Below the pieces are notes generated by a model that worked only from the letters and a program-made list of their open reading frames with translations, did not search any database and had not been told where the DNA came from. From contig NZ_ABVL01000022.1 in assembly GCF_000173075.1 (NCBI RefSeq), forward strand, positions 1 through 64,000: a stretch of 64,000 nucleotides of DNA, written 5' to 3'. Positions 54,788 through 63,673 of the stretch are shown piece after piece (positions within the stretch are counted from its first letter, which is position 1; every line of letters begins with the position of its first letter). Source of the DNA: Chthoniobacter flavus Ellin428. Its GTDB lineage: Bacteria; Verrucomicrobiota; Verrucomicrobiia; Chthoniobacterales; Chthoniobacteraceae. The translations under genes were made by a program, and so were the position numbers.

Positions 54788-55384
54788 CTACCGCTGCACC
54801 ACAAACTCGATAAACGCCTCCGCTCCATTCGGCGGGATCGTCTGGTCCATGGCCGGGCCGATGCGGTAGTTATAGCCTCCGTCGCAGAGCTGATAGTGAT
54901 AGTTCTGGATCACCCGATCCGTGTCCTTGAGCGTGGCCAGCCAATTCGGCACATGGATGTGAATCGGCGCGGGCGAACCATTCAGCGACAGGCTCCACGT
55001 GCTCTTGTGATCCCAGTTGAAGCGCGAGGGCCAGATCATGCCTTCGTAGAGCTCCCATGACGGAACGGTGCAGATGAGCCAGCCGCCTTTCTTGACCAGC
55101 GTGAGCCAATCTTTCACGCAGGCCGTGGGATCGAACATGTGCTCGAGGCTCTGGCTGGAGTGGATGAAATCGAAAGACTCGGGCGGGAAGTAGGCGGAGA
55201 GCCGGTTGGCGTCGCCGTGCGGTTTGTCGAAGAAGAACATCTCACGAATGCCCGCGAACCATCCCACCACGAGCGGATCGTCGCCCGGACCGACATCCAA
55301 TCCCCGCCCGACGAAAACCGATTTCCAATCCACCGGCTGATCGGATTTCTGCCGCCGCCGCATCGCCTTGGAGGTCTCTTTCAT
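54788..55384 (-). CDS. Class I SAM-dependent methyltransferase (type 11)
   Basis: A 198-residue protein with a SAM-binding core: GLDVGPGDDPLVVG (motif I), FFFDKPHGDANRL (acidic/turn), FDFIHSSQSLEHMFDP (motif IV region, as in ubiE-like methyltransferases) and VKKGGWLICTVPSW. The substrate is not determinable. The start is basic (KAMRRRQKSDQ). It ends a minus-strand pair with the hypothetical gene upstream, with which it shares a 12-base gap. Confidence 0.87.
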   Translation of the reverse strand: MKETSKAMRRRQKSDQPVDWKSVFVGRGLDVGPGDDPLVVGWFAGIREMFFFDKPHGDANRLSAYFPPESFDFIHSSQSLEHMFDPTACVKDWLTLVKKGGWLICTVPSWELYEGMIWPSRFNWDHKSTWSLSLNGSPAPIHIHVPNWLATLKDTDRVIQNYHYQLCDGGYNYRIGPAMDQTIPPNGAEAFIEFVVQR

Positions 55385-55396
55385 CGCGCGTCTCGT

Positions 55397-56503
55397 TTAA
55401 AGGATCAGGCGGTGCCCCCGCTTCTCGTGGGCGAAATAGTTGAGCGAAGTCCCCGCGGGCATCTTCCGTTTGCGCAGGACATCGAGCACGAGGTTGATGC
55501 TGTTCGCGCCATCGAAGAGCAGGAGATCGATATAGGCGTGGCACCGTCCCATCGCGCCGCCGAGCACCTGGCCGCCGGCTGCTGGCCCGAGCACCGCCAT
55601 GAGCGCATCCTCGATTTCCCCACGTGCATTGGCTTCGTTGCCTTTCGGCAAAACACCGATATCGAAGGCAATGTAGACATAGTCCGCGCCGGTGCCGGCG
55701 AGCGGATCTTTCAATTGCCCATTCGCCGCGGAGAATTCACCAATCAACGCCTTCACCGCGGTCGAGCCCACGAAGATGTCTCCGCGCAATTCACCGGGTC
55801 GCTCTTCATTCAGACGGTAGAGCGTGACCGATTCGCCGGGGCCGCCCTTTTTCCACTGGTGCTGGGCGTGCACGCGCTCGAGGTAGGTGCGCAATTCGGT
55901 GAGGGGCATGGCGCCGGCGAGATTCTGGTCGTTCATCTCGACGCGACCGATCCAGTTTTGCGTGCCGATTTCCCCCAACGCCTCGTCCAGCATGAGAAAG
56001 AGGACCATCCAGCGAGTGCGATCATCCAGCTTCGGAAAGAGCGGATGCCAGGCGGTGAGATTCAGGCGCTGGTGGTCGGCGTCGACCGTCGGCGTGAGCC
56101 AGAACGCTTTGCCTTCGAAAAGGTGTTCGCCGATTTTGAGCTGGGCGGTGTCCAGATGCTGCGACGGCTGGCGTGAGCCGTAAAAGGTCCAACCCGGGAG
56201 CTTCGGCGCCTGCTTTTGCCAATACGCGGCCAGCAATTCGTAATGCGGATTGCCTTCCGCGGACACGGTGAGCGAATGCCCCTGCTCATTGGCGCCGGGC
56301 CCGAAGACCCAGGCGAGGCCAGGGATGACCTGGTTGACGTGCTGCCTGACTTCCCCGGCGAGTTCTTCCACGCGCTTTTCCTCGATGGTGCGGTAGTAAC
56401 GATCCGCCACACTCGCGTACCATTCCCAGAAACGCGCGACGCGTGTCTTGAAAGTGGTCTCCGTAGGCGCCGGAGGCGCTTTCCGTTTAAAGAGGGAGAA
56501 CAT
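55397..56503 (-). CDS. Conserved hypothetical protein (DUF695-like?)
   Basis: The ATG at 56503 gives 368 residues. The N-terminus is FSLFKRKAPPAPTETTFKTR, followed by an alpha/beta body: ARFWEWYASVADRYYRTIEE, HSLTVSAEGNPHYELL, RLNLTAWHPLFPKLDD, QNWIGRVEMND and a C-terminal part with DALMAVLGPAAGGQVLGGAMG. The measurement-like pattern resembles DUF695 or immunity-type proteins, but I cannot name it. It is divergent from the kinase gene 181 bases away. Confidence 0.7.
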   Translation of the reverse strand: MFSLFKRKAPPAPTETTFKTRVARFWEWYASVADRYYRTIEEKRVEELAGEVRQHVNQVIPGLAWVFGPGANEQGHSLTVSAEGNPHYELLAAYWQKQAPKLPGWTFYGSRQPSQHLDTAQLKIGEHLFEGKAFWLTPTVDADHQRLNLTAWHPLFPKLDDRTRWMVLFLMLDEALGEIGTQNWIGRVEMNDQNLAGAMPLTELRTYLERVHAQHQWKKGGPGESVTLYRLNEERPGELRGDIFVGSTAVKALIGEFSAANGQLKDPLAGTGADYVYIAFDIGVLPKGNEANARGEIEDALMAVLGPAAGGQVLGGAMGRCHAYIDLLLFDGANSINLVLDVLRKRKMPAGTSLNYFAHEKRGHRLIL

Positions 56504-56683
56504 GGCCGCAGAGCATAGCGAGCCCGCCGCCGACGGCGAAGAAATTCCGGCAATGCCCAAGCCTTTGCAAGGCGCGCGAGCCCCGTATACTGGAAGGCTC
56601 CCTATCCATCCTCCGATGAATCCCGCCGCCGATTTTTCCCACCGCGCCCCGCGCCCGGCGACTTGGAAAGGAATCCTGTCTCG

Positions 56684-59600
56684 ATGAACGCGCTTTCTGC
56701 AGAAATCGTCGTGGCCATCGATGGCGTGGAGGTGGCGCGGCGGGCGGTTCCGCCGGGCGAATACCTCCTCGGGCGCGGAGTGGATTGCACTTTTCGTTTC
56801 GACGACGCGGCGGTTTCCGATCAACACGCGCGGCTGCGCTTGTCGACCGATGGCCCGGCTACGATCGAGGATCTCGGCAGTGCCCATGGGACTTATCTCA
56901 ATGAGAGAGCCATCACCGGCGCTGCGCCCTGGCCGCCGGGCGCGGAGCTGCGCATCGGTGCGAATGTGCTCACTCTCAATTTCGAGGCGGAGCCACCGAC
57001 CATCCCGGCTTCGATCTACACGCCGCCCAGCCCACAACCGCTCGGGCCGCTCGACAGCGCCCGGCCCGAAGGCGGTGGTGATGACGAGCTGCAGCGGCAA
57101 TTGCACCTCACGCAGCGCCAGGCGCAGAGGCTCGAGCCCGGCCGCGAAGTCGCCCGCGGTGGCATGGGAGCCGTGCGCACGGCACGGGAGAGCGCCACGC
57201 GCCGGACGGTGGCCATGAAGGTAATGCTGCGCCCGAGCAACGCGCACGATACCCTGCGCTTCATCTCGGAAGCGCGCATCACCGCGCGGCTCGAGCATCC
57301 GAACATCGTCCCCATCTACGACCTCGGCGTGGACGAGCAGGGCAAGCCGTTCTACACGATGAAGATGGTCGAGGGCATCACCCTCCAGCGTGTGCTGCAG
57401 TTGCTCAAGGAAGGCGTCGCCGAGACCGTGAAGCGCTACCCGCTCGCCGCGCTGCTGACCATTTTCCAGAAGCTCTGCGACGCCCTCGCTTTCGCCCACG
57501 CGCGCGGTGTCATCCATCGTGATCTGAAACCCGCGAACATCATGCTCGGCAAGTACGGTGAGGTGCTGGTGATGGATTGGGGGTTGGCGAAGGTATTGAA
57601 TGACGAAGGTCGAATGACGAATGACGAAACGCCGACGGCGTCCGAGGCGGCGTCCAGCGCAGATGGAATTGGGCATTCCATTTCTTCGGCGACCATGGCC
57701 GGCGCGATCCTCGGCACGCCGCAGTACATGAGCCCCGAGCAGGCCCGCGGCGAGCACGACCAGCTTGATCCGCGCAGCGATCTCTTTTCGCTCGGCGTCA
57801 TCCTCTTCGAAATCCTCACGCTCGAGCGCGCCTTCACCGGACACAACAGCGCGGAGATCATTTCCAGGGTGGCGGACTTCGATGGCGCCTCGCTTCCCGT
57901 GCCCCAAGGGCGCCCGCGCCATCTTCCTGGCGGCTCGGTGCCGGAATCGCTGGCCGCGGTGGTGCGCAAGGCGATGGCGCCGGAAAAAACGCTACGCTAC
58001 GCCAACGTCGGCGAGTTGCAGCGCGACATCGAGGCGTATCAAAACGGCTTCGCCACGCGTGCGGAAAACGCCACGCTCGGGCGGCAGATCCGTCTGCTCA
58101 TCAATCGCAACAAGGGCGTCTTTAGCACCTTGGCGATCGCGTGGCTCATCATCACTGCGCTCGGTGTCTGGTTCATCGTCAACCTGCACGCCAGCGAGAA
58201 GAAGGCGCGGCGTAGCGAACACCAGGCCATCGCCGAGAAGGAGGTGGCGCGTCGCGCGCTCGCCCAATCGCAGATCACCATGGCGGATGAAGCCTTCCAT
58301 CGCAGCGACGTTGCTGCCATGGCCATGGCCCTCGACGCCTGCCCACCCGATTTGCGCGACCAGAACTGGCACTATCTCTCCGCCAAACGCGACGCGTCTC
58401 TCGGCGAGTTCAAGCTTCCCGGTTTCGAGACCGCGGTCGCCCTCACCGGAATCCCGGGCCACGCGGCGCAATTCGCGCTGGCCAATGATCGTGGCGGACA
58501 TCGCCATCGCCAATGTGGCCAGCCGGAAAGTCATCAGGACGATCAAGACCGGACGCTCCGGTATTAAGATCCTGGTCGTTTCCGGCGATGGCCGGCAGCT
58601 CGCCGTGGGCCGCAATTCGCCGGCGCAGGTCGAGCTGTACGAGATCGGCAACGGCGCGCGCCTGAAATCCGTCACGCTCCCCGGCGAAATCATTCATCAA
58701 TGCAGCCTGACGCAAGATGGCAGCCTCTTCGCCGCCCTTCTCGGGCCGCCCAATGACCGGACAGAGCTATTGCTCGTCGATACCCACACTGGGGCGACGC
58801 GCTGGCAGAAAGTCGGCCAGTTCAATAGTGTGATCATTCATCCGAATGGCGATCGGCTCTTCGTCGCGGGCAACTCGCACTCGCGCCAGTTCACGATCCT
58901 GAAGGCGCAGGATGGCAGCGAAATCAGCCACCTGCCCGCGTTCGTCTTTTCGCAATCACTCAGCCCGGATGGGAAGGTCGTGGCGCTCGGCACGCAGCCC
59001 GGCGAATTGCTCCTGGTCGATGCCAGCACGGGCGCCGAGTACCAGCGCGGCAAGTTGCACGCGAATAACCTGCGCGCGGTGGCCTGGACGACGGACGGCT
59101 ACCTGCTCACCATGGGAAACGAAGGCAAACCCCGGGACGGCCGGTGGGCGTTGAAGCTGTGGAATTCCGGCGAGCTGACCTGGGTGGGCAGCTTCTTCGG
59201 GTTCAAGAGTGGCGCGCCCACTCCGTGGAGTTTCAATGGGGACGGCGGCTATCTGCTCACGCAGGAAAATCCGCCGCGGCTCTGGCGTATCCCGACCGGC
59301 CGCGAAGTCTTCAAGCTGGTGCAGAATTCCGACCAAGGTTGGTCCGGATGTTTCCTGGCCGACAACGTGTTGCTTGCGCGCAAGGCACTGGCACTCACGC
59401 GTTACGACCTGGGCGCCGGCGGCAGGGTCACCGAAGTGCCGCCGACGTTCGCCAACAATTATTCCCTCGCGACCGTACATTGGCCGACCGGCCTTTTCGC
59501 TCTTGCACGCAATATCGGAAGCGAGCCGTTCGGATTCAAAATCATGAGCGTGCAGAACGGCAACATCGTGGAGAAGCTGAGCAAATCGGTGGGTGGCCGC

Positions 59601-60218
59601 ATTCTCGACTTGGATTTCGATGCGCACGGCGAGCGCCTGGCCACGGTCTTTCAGGCGGGTGGGGTGCTCGTTTATTCGGTAAAAACCGGCGAACTGGTCT
59701 TCAAGGTCGTGGGACGTTACGAGCATGCGGTCTTTGCCGGCGGTGAGCATCATCTCGTGGCCCTCAACGCCCGCACCCTCAAGGCGGATGAAATCGAAAA
59801 CGACCTCGTGCTCATCGATGCCGGCAACGGCAAAACGCTGCGGACGGTGAACTCTCGTTTTCGGGTCAACGCACTGGCCGTGTCCCCCGGCCGAGCCATC
59901 GTTGCCACCGGCGGATCGGATCAGACGGTGCGCATCTACGAAGCTGCAACGCTCCAGGAGCAGCTTGCCTTCCGCGCCCACGATAGCGAAATCAGCGCCC
60001 TCGCCTTCCATCCGTCGATGCCCATCCTGGCCAGCGCCTCCGCTGATGGCGCGGTGAAGCTCTGGGACTATCACACGGGCAAACAGCTCGACTATTTTCT
60101 CGGCTTCAGCGGCGCGCCCGCCGCGCTGGCCTTCAGCCCGAATGGGCGCCTGCTCTTCGTCGACGGCCAGGAAAAGACCACGCGCGTTTACGACGTGAGC
60201 GCGGTGAAGACGCAGTAG
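56684..60218 (+). CDS. FHA - Ser/Thr protein kinase - membrane segment - WD40 protein, one frameshift
   Basis: ATG 56684 follows a good GGAAAGGA. Part 1 (to 58489) has an FHA domain (LLGRGVDCTFRFDDAAVSDQ, residues about 25-90), a Hanks-type kinase (VAMKVM lysine, VIHRDLKPANIML catalytic loop, MDWGLAKVL, GTPQYMSPEQARG), then a membrane segment (FSTLAIAWLIITALGVWFIVNL) and a helical linker. One extra base at 58490 shifts the frame; from 58491 VADIAIANVASRKV continues a WD40-like propeller ending SADGAVKLWDYHTG. Without the extra base the product has about 1177 residues. The glycine loop is atypical (EVARGGMGAVRTA). Probably a signalling kinase with an extracytoplasmic WD40 sensor. Confidence 0.88.
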
Positions 60219-60230
60219 TTGGCCAAAGCC

Positions 60231-60425
60231 GATTTTAACGCAGAGGACGCCGAGAACGCAGAGGGCCGCGGAGGGAGAGAAAAAGGAAAGATTGAGGATG
60301 AAGGACGAGCAAAGTGCATTACGCGGCTTTGGAGCTCGACGCGCGCTATCGAGTCGCCCGTCTTACGCCCTCATCCGTTCCCCCTCTGCAGCCCTCTACG
60401 TTCTCGGCGTTCTCTGCGCTCAAAT
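60231..60425. repeat. AACGCAGAGGACGCCGAGAA inverted repeat (family D)
   Basis: The left arm TTTTAACGCAGAGGACGCCG (60231-60275 with extension) is mirrored by CTCTACGTTCTCGGCGTTCTCTGCG (60381-60425). It fills most of the 305-base gap after the kinase. A single arm fragment (TTTTAACACAGAGAACGCAG) lies at 33932-33957. Bases 60440-60520 hold nothing clear besides the leader of the next gene. Confidence 0.7.
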
Positions 60426-60523
60426 GGATAGGCGTTTTGAGGTGCTCTCCTTTGCTCGGAATTGCGCACAATTTGCTCGCCGTTGCGGTCGGGGCTCGCT
60501 AGTTCCACGCCCAACCTCAGCAC

Positions 60524-60907
60524 ATGAACACCCGTTTCCTCACCGTTAGTGCGCTCGTCGCCGTCGCCACCTCCATCGGCTTCGCCGTAGAACAGACCAA
60601 CCCGATCAAGGACGCCATGGACTTTGCCCACAAGGCGCCCAAGGGAGAAAAAAAGCTCAGCGACAAAATCCTCGACGGCACCGCGCCTGAGGCGGACGTG
60701 AAGAAGACGCTCGAACTCTACAAGGCGATGCTCGACACCAAGCCGCCGAAGGGCGAACAGGCGGCCTACAAGGAAAAGGTCCAGAAGCTCATCGTCGCGA
60801 CCGAGGAAGTGGTGGAGAAGAAGCCCGAGGCCACCGCGCACTACAAGGAAGCCGTAAACTGCAAGGCCTGCCACAGCGAGCACAAGTCCTCGCCTCCCGG
60901 CAAGTAA
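60524..60907 (+). CDS. Small exported c-type cytochrome-like protein
   Basis: A 127-residue protein with a signal peptide (FLTVSALVAVATSIGFA) and a single C-terminal heme-attachment motif CKACH (residues 113-117), preceded by helices rich in Lys and Glu. The layout resembles cytochrome c' (heme at the C-terminal helix) although the usual upstream hallmarks are weak. It probably carries electrons or binds small ligands in the periplasm. It precedes the porin by 42 bases. Confidence 0.82.
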   Translation: MNTRFLTVSALVAVATSIGFAVEQTNPIKDAMDFAHKAPKGEKKLSDKILDGTAPEADVKKTLELYKAMLDTKPPKGEQAAYKEKVQKLIVATEEVVEKKPEATAHYKEAVNCKACHSEHKSSPPGK

Positions 60908-60949
60908 CCACGCGCCTTGGACACGCAGCCCTTCCCCTGCGGATCTCCA

Positions 60950-62260
60950 ATGAAGACGCGCCTGTCGACAATCCCGCAATACGGCGTCAGCCGGTTGGAC
61001 GGGATTGCGTCGAAGGCGAAAGGAATTTCCCGCTCGGTCGTCGCCACGCTGTTGCTAGCCGCGGTGACGCCGGCCTTCGGCGGGCAGGAAGTCGAACCAC
61101 AGCCGGGTGCCGCCGCGCACGATCCCCTGCAGCCCTTGAAAGACGCCGGGTTCACGCCCTCTCTCAACTACTGGGGAGAGGAGTTCGCCAATTTCGCCGG
61201 CGGGACCGGTCGTGGCGCGGAATACGAGGGCTTGTTGAAACTCGGCCTGAACATCGATCTGGAGAAGGTCGTAAAATGGCACGGCAGCAGCCTGTATTTC
61301 GCCGTGGAGTATCCGCACGGGTTGGGACTGACCAACAAATACGTCCACGACTACAATGTTCTCAGCAACATCGACGCCTACGATAGCTGGCGCTTGTTCG
61401 AAGCCTGGGTGCAGCAGGATTTCTGCAATCACCACGTCTCCCTTCGAGTCGGGCAGTTGACCACCGACAACAATTTTTTCATCTCGGACAATGCCGCCCT
61501 CTATGTGAACAGCGTCTTCGGCGAACTGGGCACGGTCTCGCACAATATCTTTGACCCGGCCTATCCCGTGGCGTCACCCGGCGTGTGGCTCAAGGTCAGT
61601 CCGACGGCGTCGTGGTATTTCCAGGCGATGATGGTGAGTGATGATCCGGGCGCGCAGGATGGCGACAATAAGCATGGGCTGCGCTACAATTTCGGCGGCG
61701 GCGCCCGCCCGCTCTCGTTCTTCGAGTTCGGATATATCCGGGCCGGCACCGAGGATGCGCCGATCCTCGAGGGCAAATACAAGATCGGTGCGTACTATGA
61801 TGCGGGCCTGTTTCGCGACAATCAGGGCGGTTCGCCGCACCATGGCACCAGCGCCTGGTGGGGGGTAGTCGACCAGCAGCTCTACCGCGAATCTTACCAG
61901 CCGAAAGAGCCGTTTTGCGGACTCTCCGCTTTCGGTCGCATCAGCACGGCGCAGAAGGATCGCAACCCGGTGACGTTCTACTTTGACGCCGGGCTGAACT
62001 ACACCGGCCCGATTGCGCATCGCCAAAAGGATATCCTCGGCGTGGCATTTATTTATGAGCGGTTGAGCAGCTTGCTTCAGCAGCCCGATGGCTCCCCGGT
62101 TCCGTCGCATCACGAGCACGTTTTGGAAGCGACGTACCTTTGCACGCTGAATGATCATTTCGCGGTTCAGCCGGATATCCAATACATCATCAATCCGGGC
62201 GCTATGCACACGATTCCAAATGCGCTCGCTGGCGGCTTGCGTTTCATCATCAGTTTTTGA
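60950..62260 (+). CDS. OprB-family carbohydrate-selective porin
   Basis: The ATG at 60950 gives 436 residues with a late signal sequence (SVVATLLLAAVTPAFGG, residues about 28-44). The mature part is a beta-barrel with alternating patterns and OprB-like stretches: GLLKLGLNIDLEKVVKWHGSSLYF, SLRVGQLTTDNNFFISDNAALYVNS and a C-terminal GGLRFIISF ending in aromatic Phe, typical of outer-membrane insertion. OprB porins admit sugars. It shares direction with the cytochrome gene upstream. Confidence 0.88.
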   Translation: MKTRLSTIPQYGVSRLDGIASKAKGISRSVVATLLLAAVTPAFGGQEVEPQPGAAAHDPLQPLKDAGFTPSLNYWGEEFANFAGGTGRGAEYEGLLKLGLNIDLEKVVKWHGSSLYFAVEYPHGLGLTNKYVHDYNVLSNIDAYDSWRLFEAWVQQDFCNHHVSLRVGQLTTDNNFFISDNAALYVNSVFGELGTVSHNIFDPAYPVASPGVWLKVSPTASWYFQAMMVSDDPGAQDGDNKHGLRYNFGGGARPLSFFEFGYIRAGTEDAPILEGKYKIGAYYDAGLFRDNQGGSPHHGTSAWWGVVDQQLYRESYQPKEPFCGLSAFGRISTAQKDRNPVTFYFDAGLNYTGPIAHRQKDILGVAFIYERLSSLLQQPDGSPVPSHHEHVLEATYLCTLNDHFAVQPDIQYIINPGAMHTIPNALAGGLRFIISF

Positions 62261-62457
62261 TCTCCCGGCGGAGGGAGTGGGAGAGCCGGATCACGCGGGC
62301 GCCGCTGCGCAATAACGGCGCTCCGGCGCCGTCTTATAGCCAGGCAATACCGCCCCTGCGTCCCAGCGGAGTGGGACGGCCAGCAGTTCCGAAAAACACG
62401 CGTCTTTTGATTTCCGTGTCTCCGGGTTATGCAAAAGGATATTCCCCCCTTTCGAAC

Positions 62458-63282
62458 ATGCGCATCTCTTTCCTGCTCCCGATTCTGTTCACCTTCCTCG
62501 CCGCCAGTGCCCTGGCGGAACCGAAGGTCGGTCCGGCCAATGGCTCGCTCTTGATCCACGGCGGCGGCAAACTCGGACGGGAAACTTTGCAGGAATTCAT
62601 CCGGCTTGCGGGGGGTGTGGATGCGAATTTTGTCGTCATCCCGACGGCCGAGCCGGGCGAAGATTGGGGCGAACCTTATGTCGCGCGGTTTTTCCTCACG
62701 CGCGCGGGCTCGAGACACGTGACCGTATTGCACACTCGCGACCGTGCGGTGGCCGATAGCGCCGCCTTTGTCGAACCGCTGACCAAGGCCAACGCCGTGT
62801 GGATCGACGGCGGGCGCCAGTGGCGCCTCGCGGATGCCTATCTCGGTACGCGCACCCTCACCGAATTGCGTGGTGTGCTGGCCCGGGGCGGAGTGATCGG
62901 CGGCTCTTCGGCTGGGGCGACGATTCAAGGCAGCTACATGGTCCGCGGCGCACCGGAAGGCAACCTGATCATGATGGCCAAAGGACACGAGGAAGCATTT
63001 GGTTTTCTGCGCAACACCGCGATCGACCAGCACATCATCACACGGCATCGCGAAGGAGACATGCAGGCGGTGATCGCCGCGCATCCTGACTTGCTCGGCC
63101 TGGGCATCGACGAGGGCACCGCGCTCATCGTGCAAGGCGACCGCGCACGGGTCATTGGCCCGAGCAAAGTGGCCGTGACCGATCACGCCTACACCCCCGG
63201 TCCCGACGGAAAGCCTTACTTCTTCCTGAATCCCGGCGACACGCTCGACCTCGCTACGCGCCGGCCCGTGGCGGGGAAATGA
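62458..63282 (+). CDS. Exported cyanophycinase-like S51 peptidase
   Basis: The ATG at 62458 gives 274 residues with a signal peptide (FLLPILFTFLAASALA). Peptidase S51 features: SLLIHGGGKLGRETLQEFI, FVVIPTAEPG, VWIDGGRQWRLADAYLGT, the nucleophile serine in IGGSSAGATIQGSYMVRG, and DQHIITRHREGDM (histidine/aspartate region). Cyanophycinases release beta-Asp-Arg dipeptides from cyanophycin. An exported form suggests scavenging of extracellular polymer or isopeptides. No cyanophycin synthetase is in the window. Confidence 0.9.
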   Translation: MRISFLLPILFTFLAASALAEPKVGPANGSLLIHGGGKLGRETLQEFIRLAGGVDANFVVIPTAEPGEDWGEPYVARFFLTRAGSRHVTVLHTRDRAVADSAAFVEPLTKANAVWIDGGRQWRLADAYLGTRTLTELRGVLARGGVIGGSSAGATIQGSYMVRGAPEGNLIMMAKGHEEAFGFLRNTAIDQHIITRHREGDMQAVIAAHPDLLGLGIDEGTALIVQGDRARVIGPSKVAVTDHAYTPGPDGKPYFFLNPGDTLDLATRRPVAGK

Positions 63283-63298
63283 TCCCTGTCAGGACAGC

Positions 63299-63421
63299 TC
63301 AATCCCGCGCCTTGCTCGACAGAACGCGGAGAACGGCTCCCATGCGGTTTTCGACACCGAGCTTGCGATAGACGGTCTCGACGTGTTTCTCCACGGTGCG
63401 CACGCTGATCGAGAGGACCAC
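63299..63421 (-). pseudogene. LuxR-type DNA-binding domain remnant
   Basis: Reading minus from 63421, the frame encodes VVLSISVRTVEKHVETVYRK and LGVENRMGAVLRVLSSKARD then a stop at 63299. This is the recognition helix and C-terminal helix of a LuxR-type helix-turn-helix. The preceding helices and the receiver domain are missing; upstream sequence becomes palindromic repeat. It looks like a response-regulator gene truncated by repeat insertion. Confidence 0.7.
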
Positions 63422-63620
63422 AGTGGCGAAGTCGCCACCGGTGTTTCGCGCCAGAGCCGGGGATGGCTCTATGGCTCGCTGGCGCGCTCGGGTTCTTCGC
63501 AGGCCTGCGGCGCCTCCGCCGCGCGCGGTGCGGCGGAGCCGTGATCTGTAGCGACGCCGTCCCGGCGTCGATCGCTTTTCGTGAAAATTTCTGACGCCGA
63601 TGACGTCGACGCTATAACGA
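63422..63620. repeat. Cluster of small palindromes replacing the luxR 5' part
   Basis: Hairpins include GTGGCGA/TCGCCAC (63423-63437), CGCGCCAG...CTGGCGCG (63447-63488) with an inner AGAGCC/GGCTCT pair, CTCCGCCGC/GCGGCGGAG (about 63513-63538) and GACGCCGTCCCGGCGTC (63554-63570). Together with the 390-base gap they hold no intact gene. The TAGCGACGCCGTCCCGGCGT unit resembles repeats scattered in related genomes. Confidence 0.6.
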
Positions 63621-63673
63621 CTTCCGAATATCTCAAGCGTCTCGATCCACGGGAATCCTTTGGAAAGGTCGGA

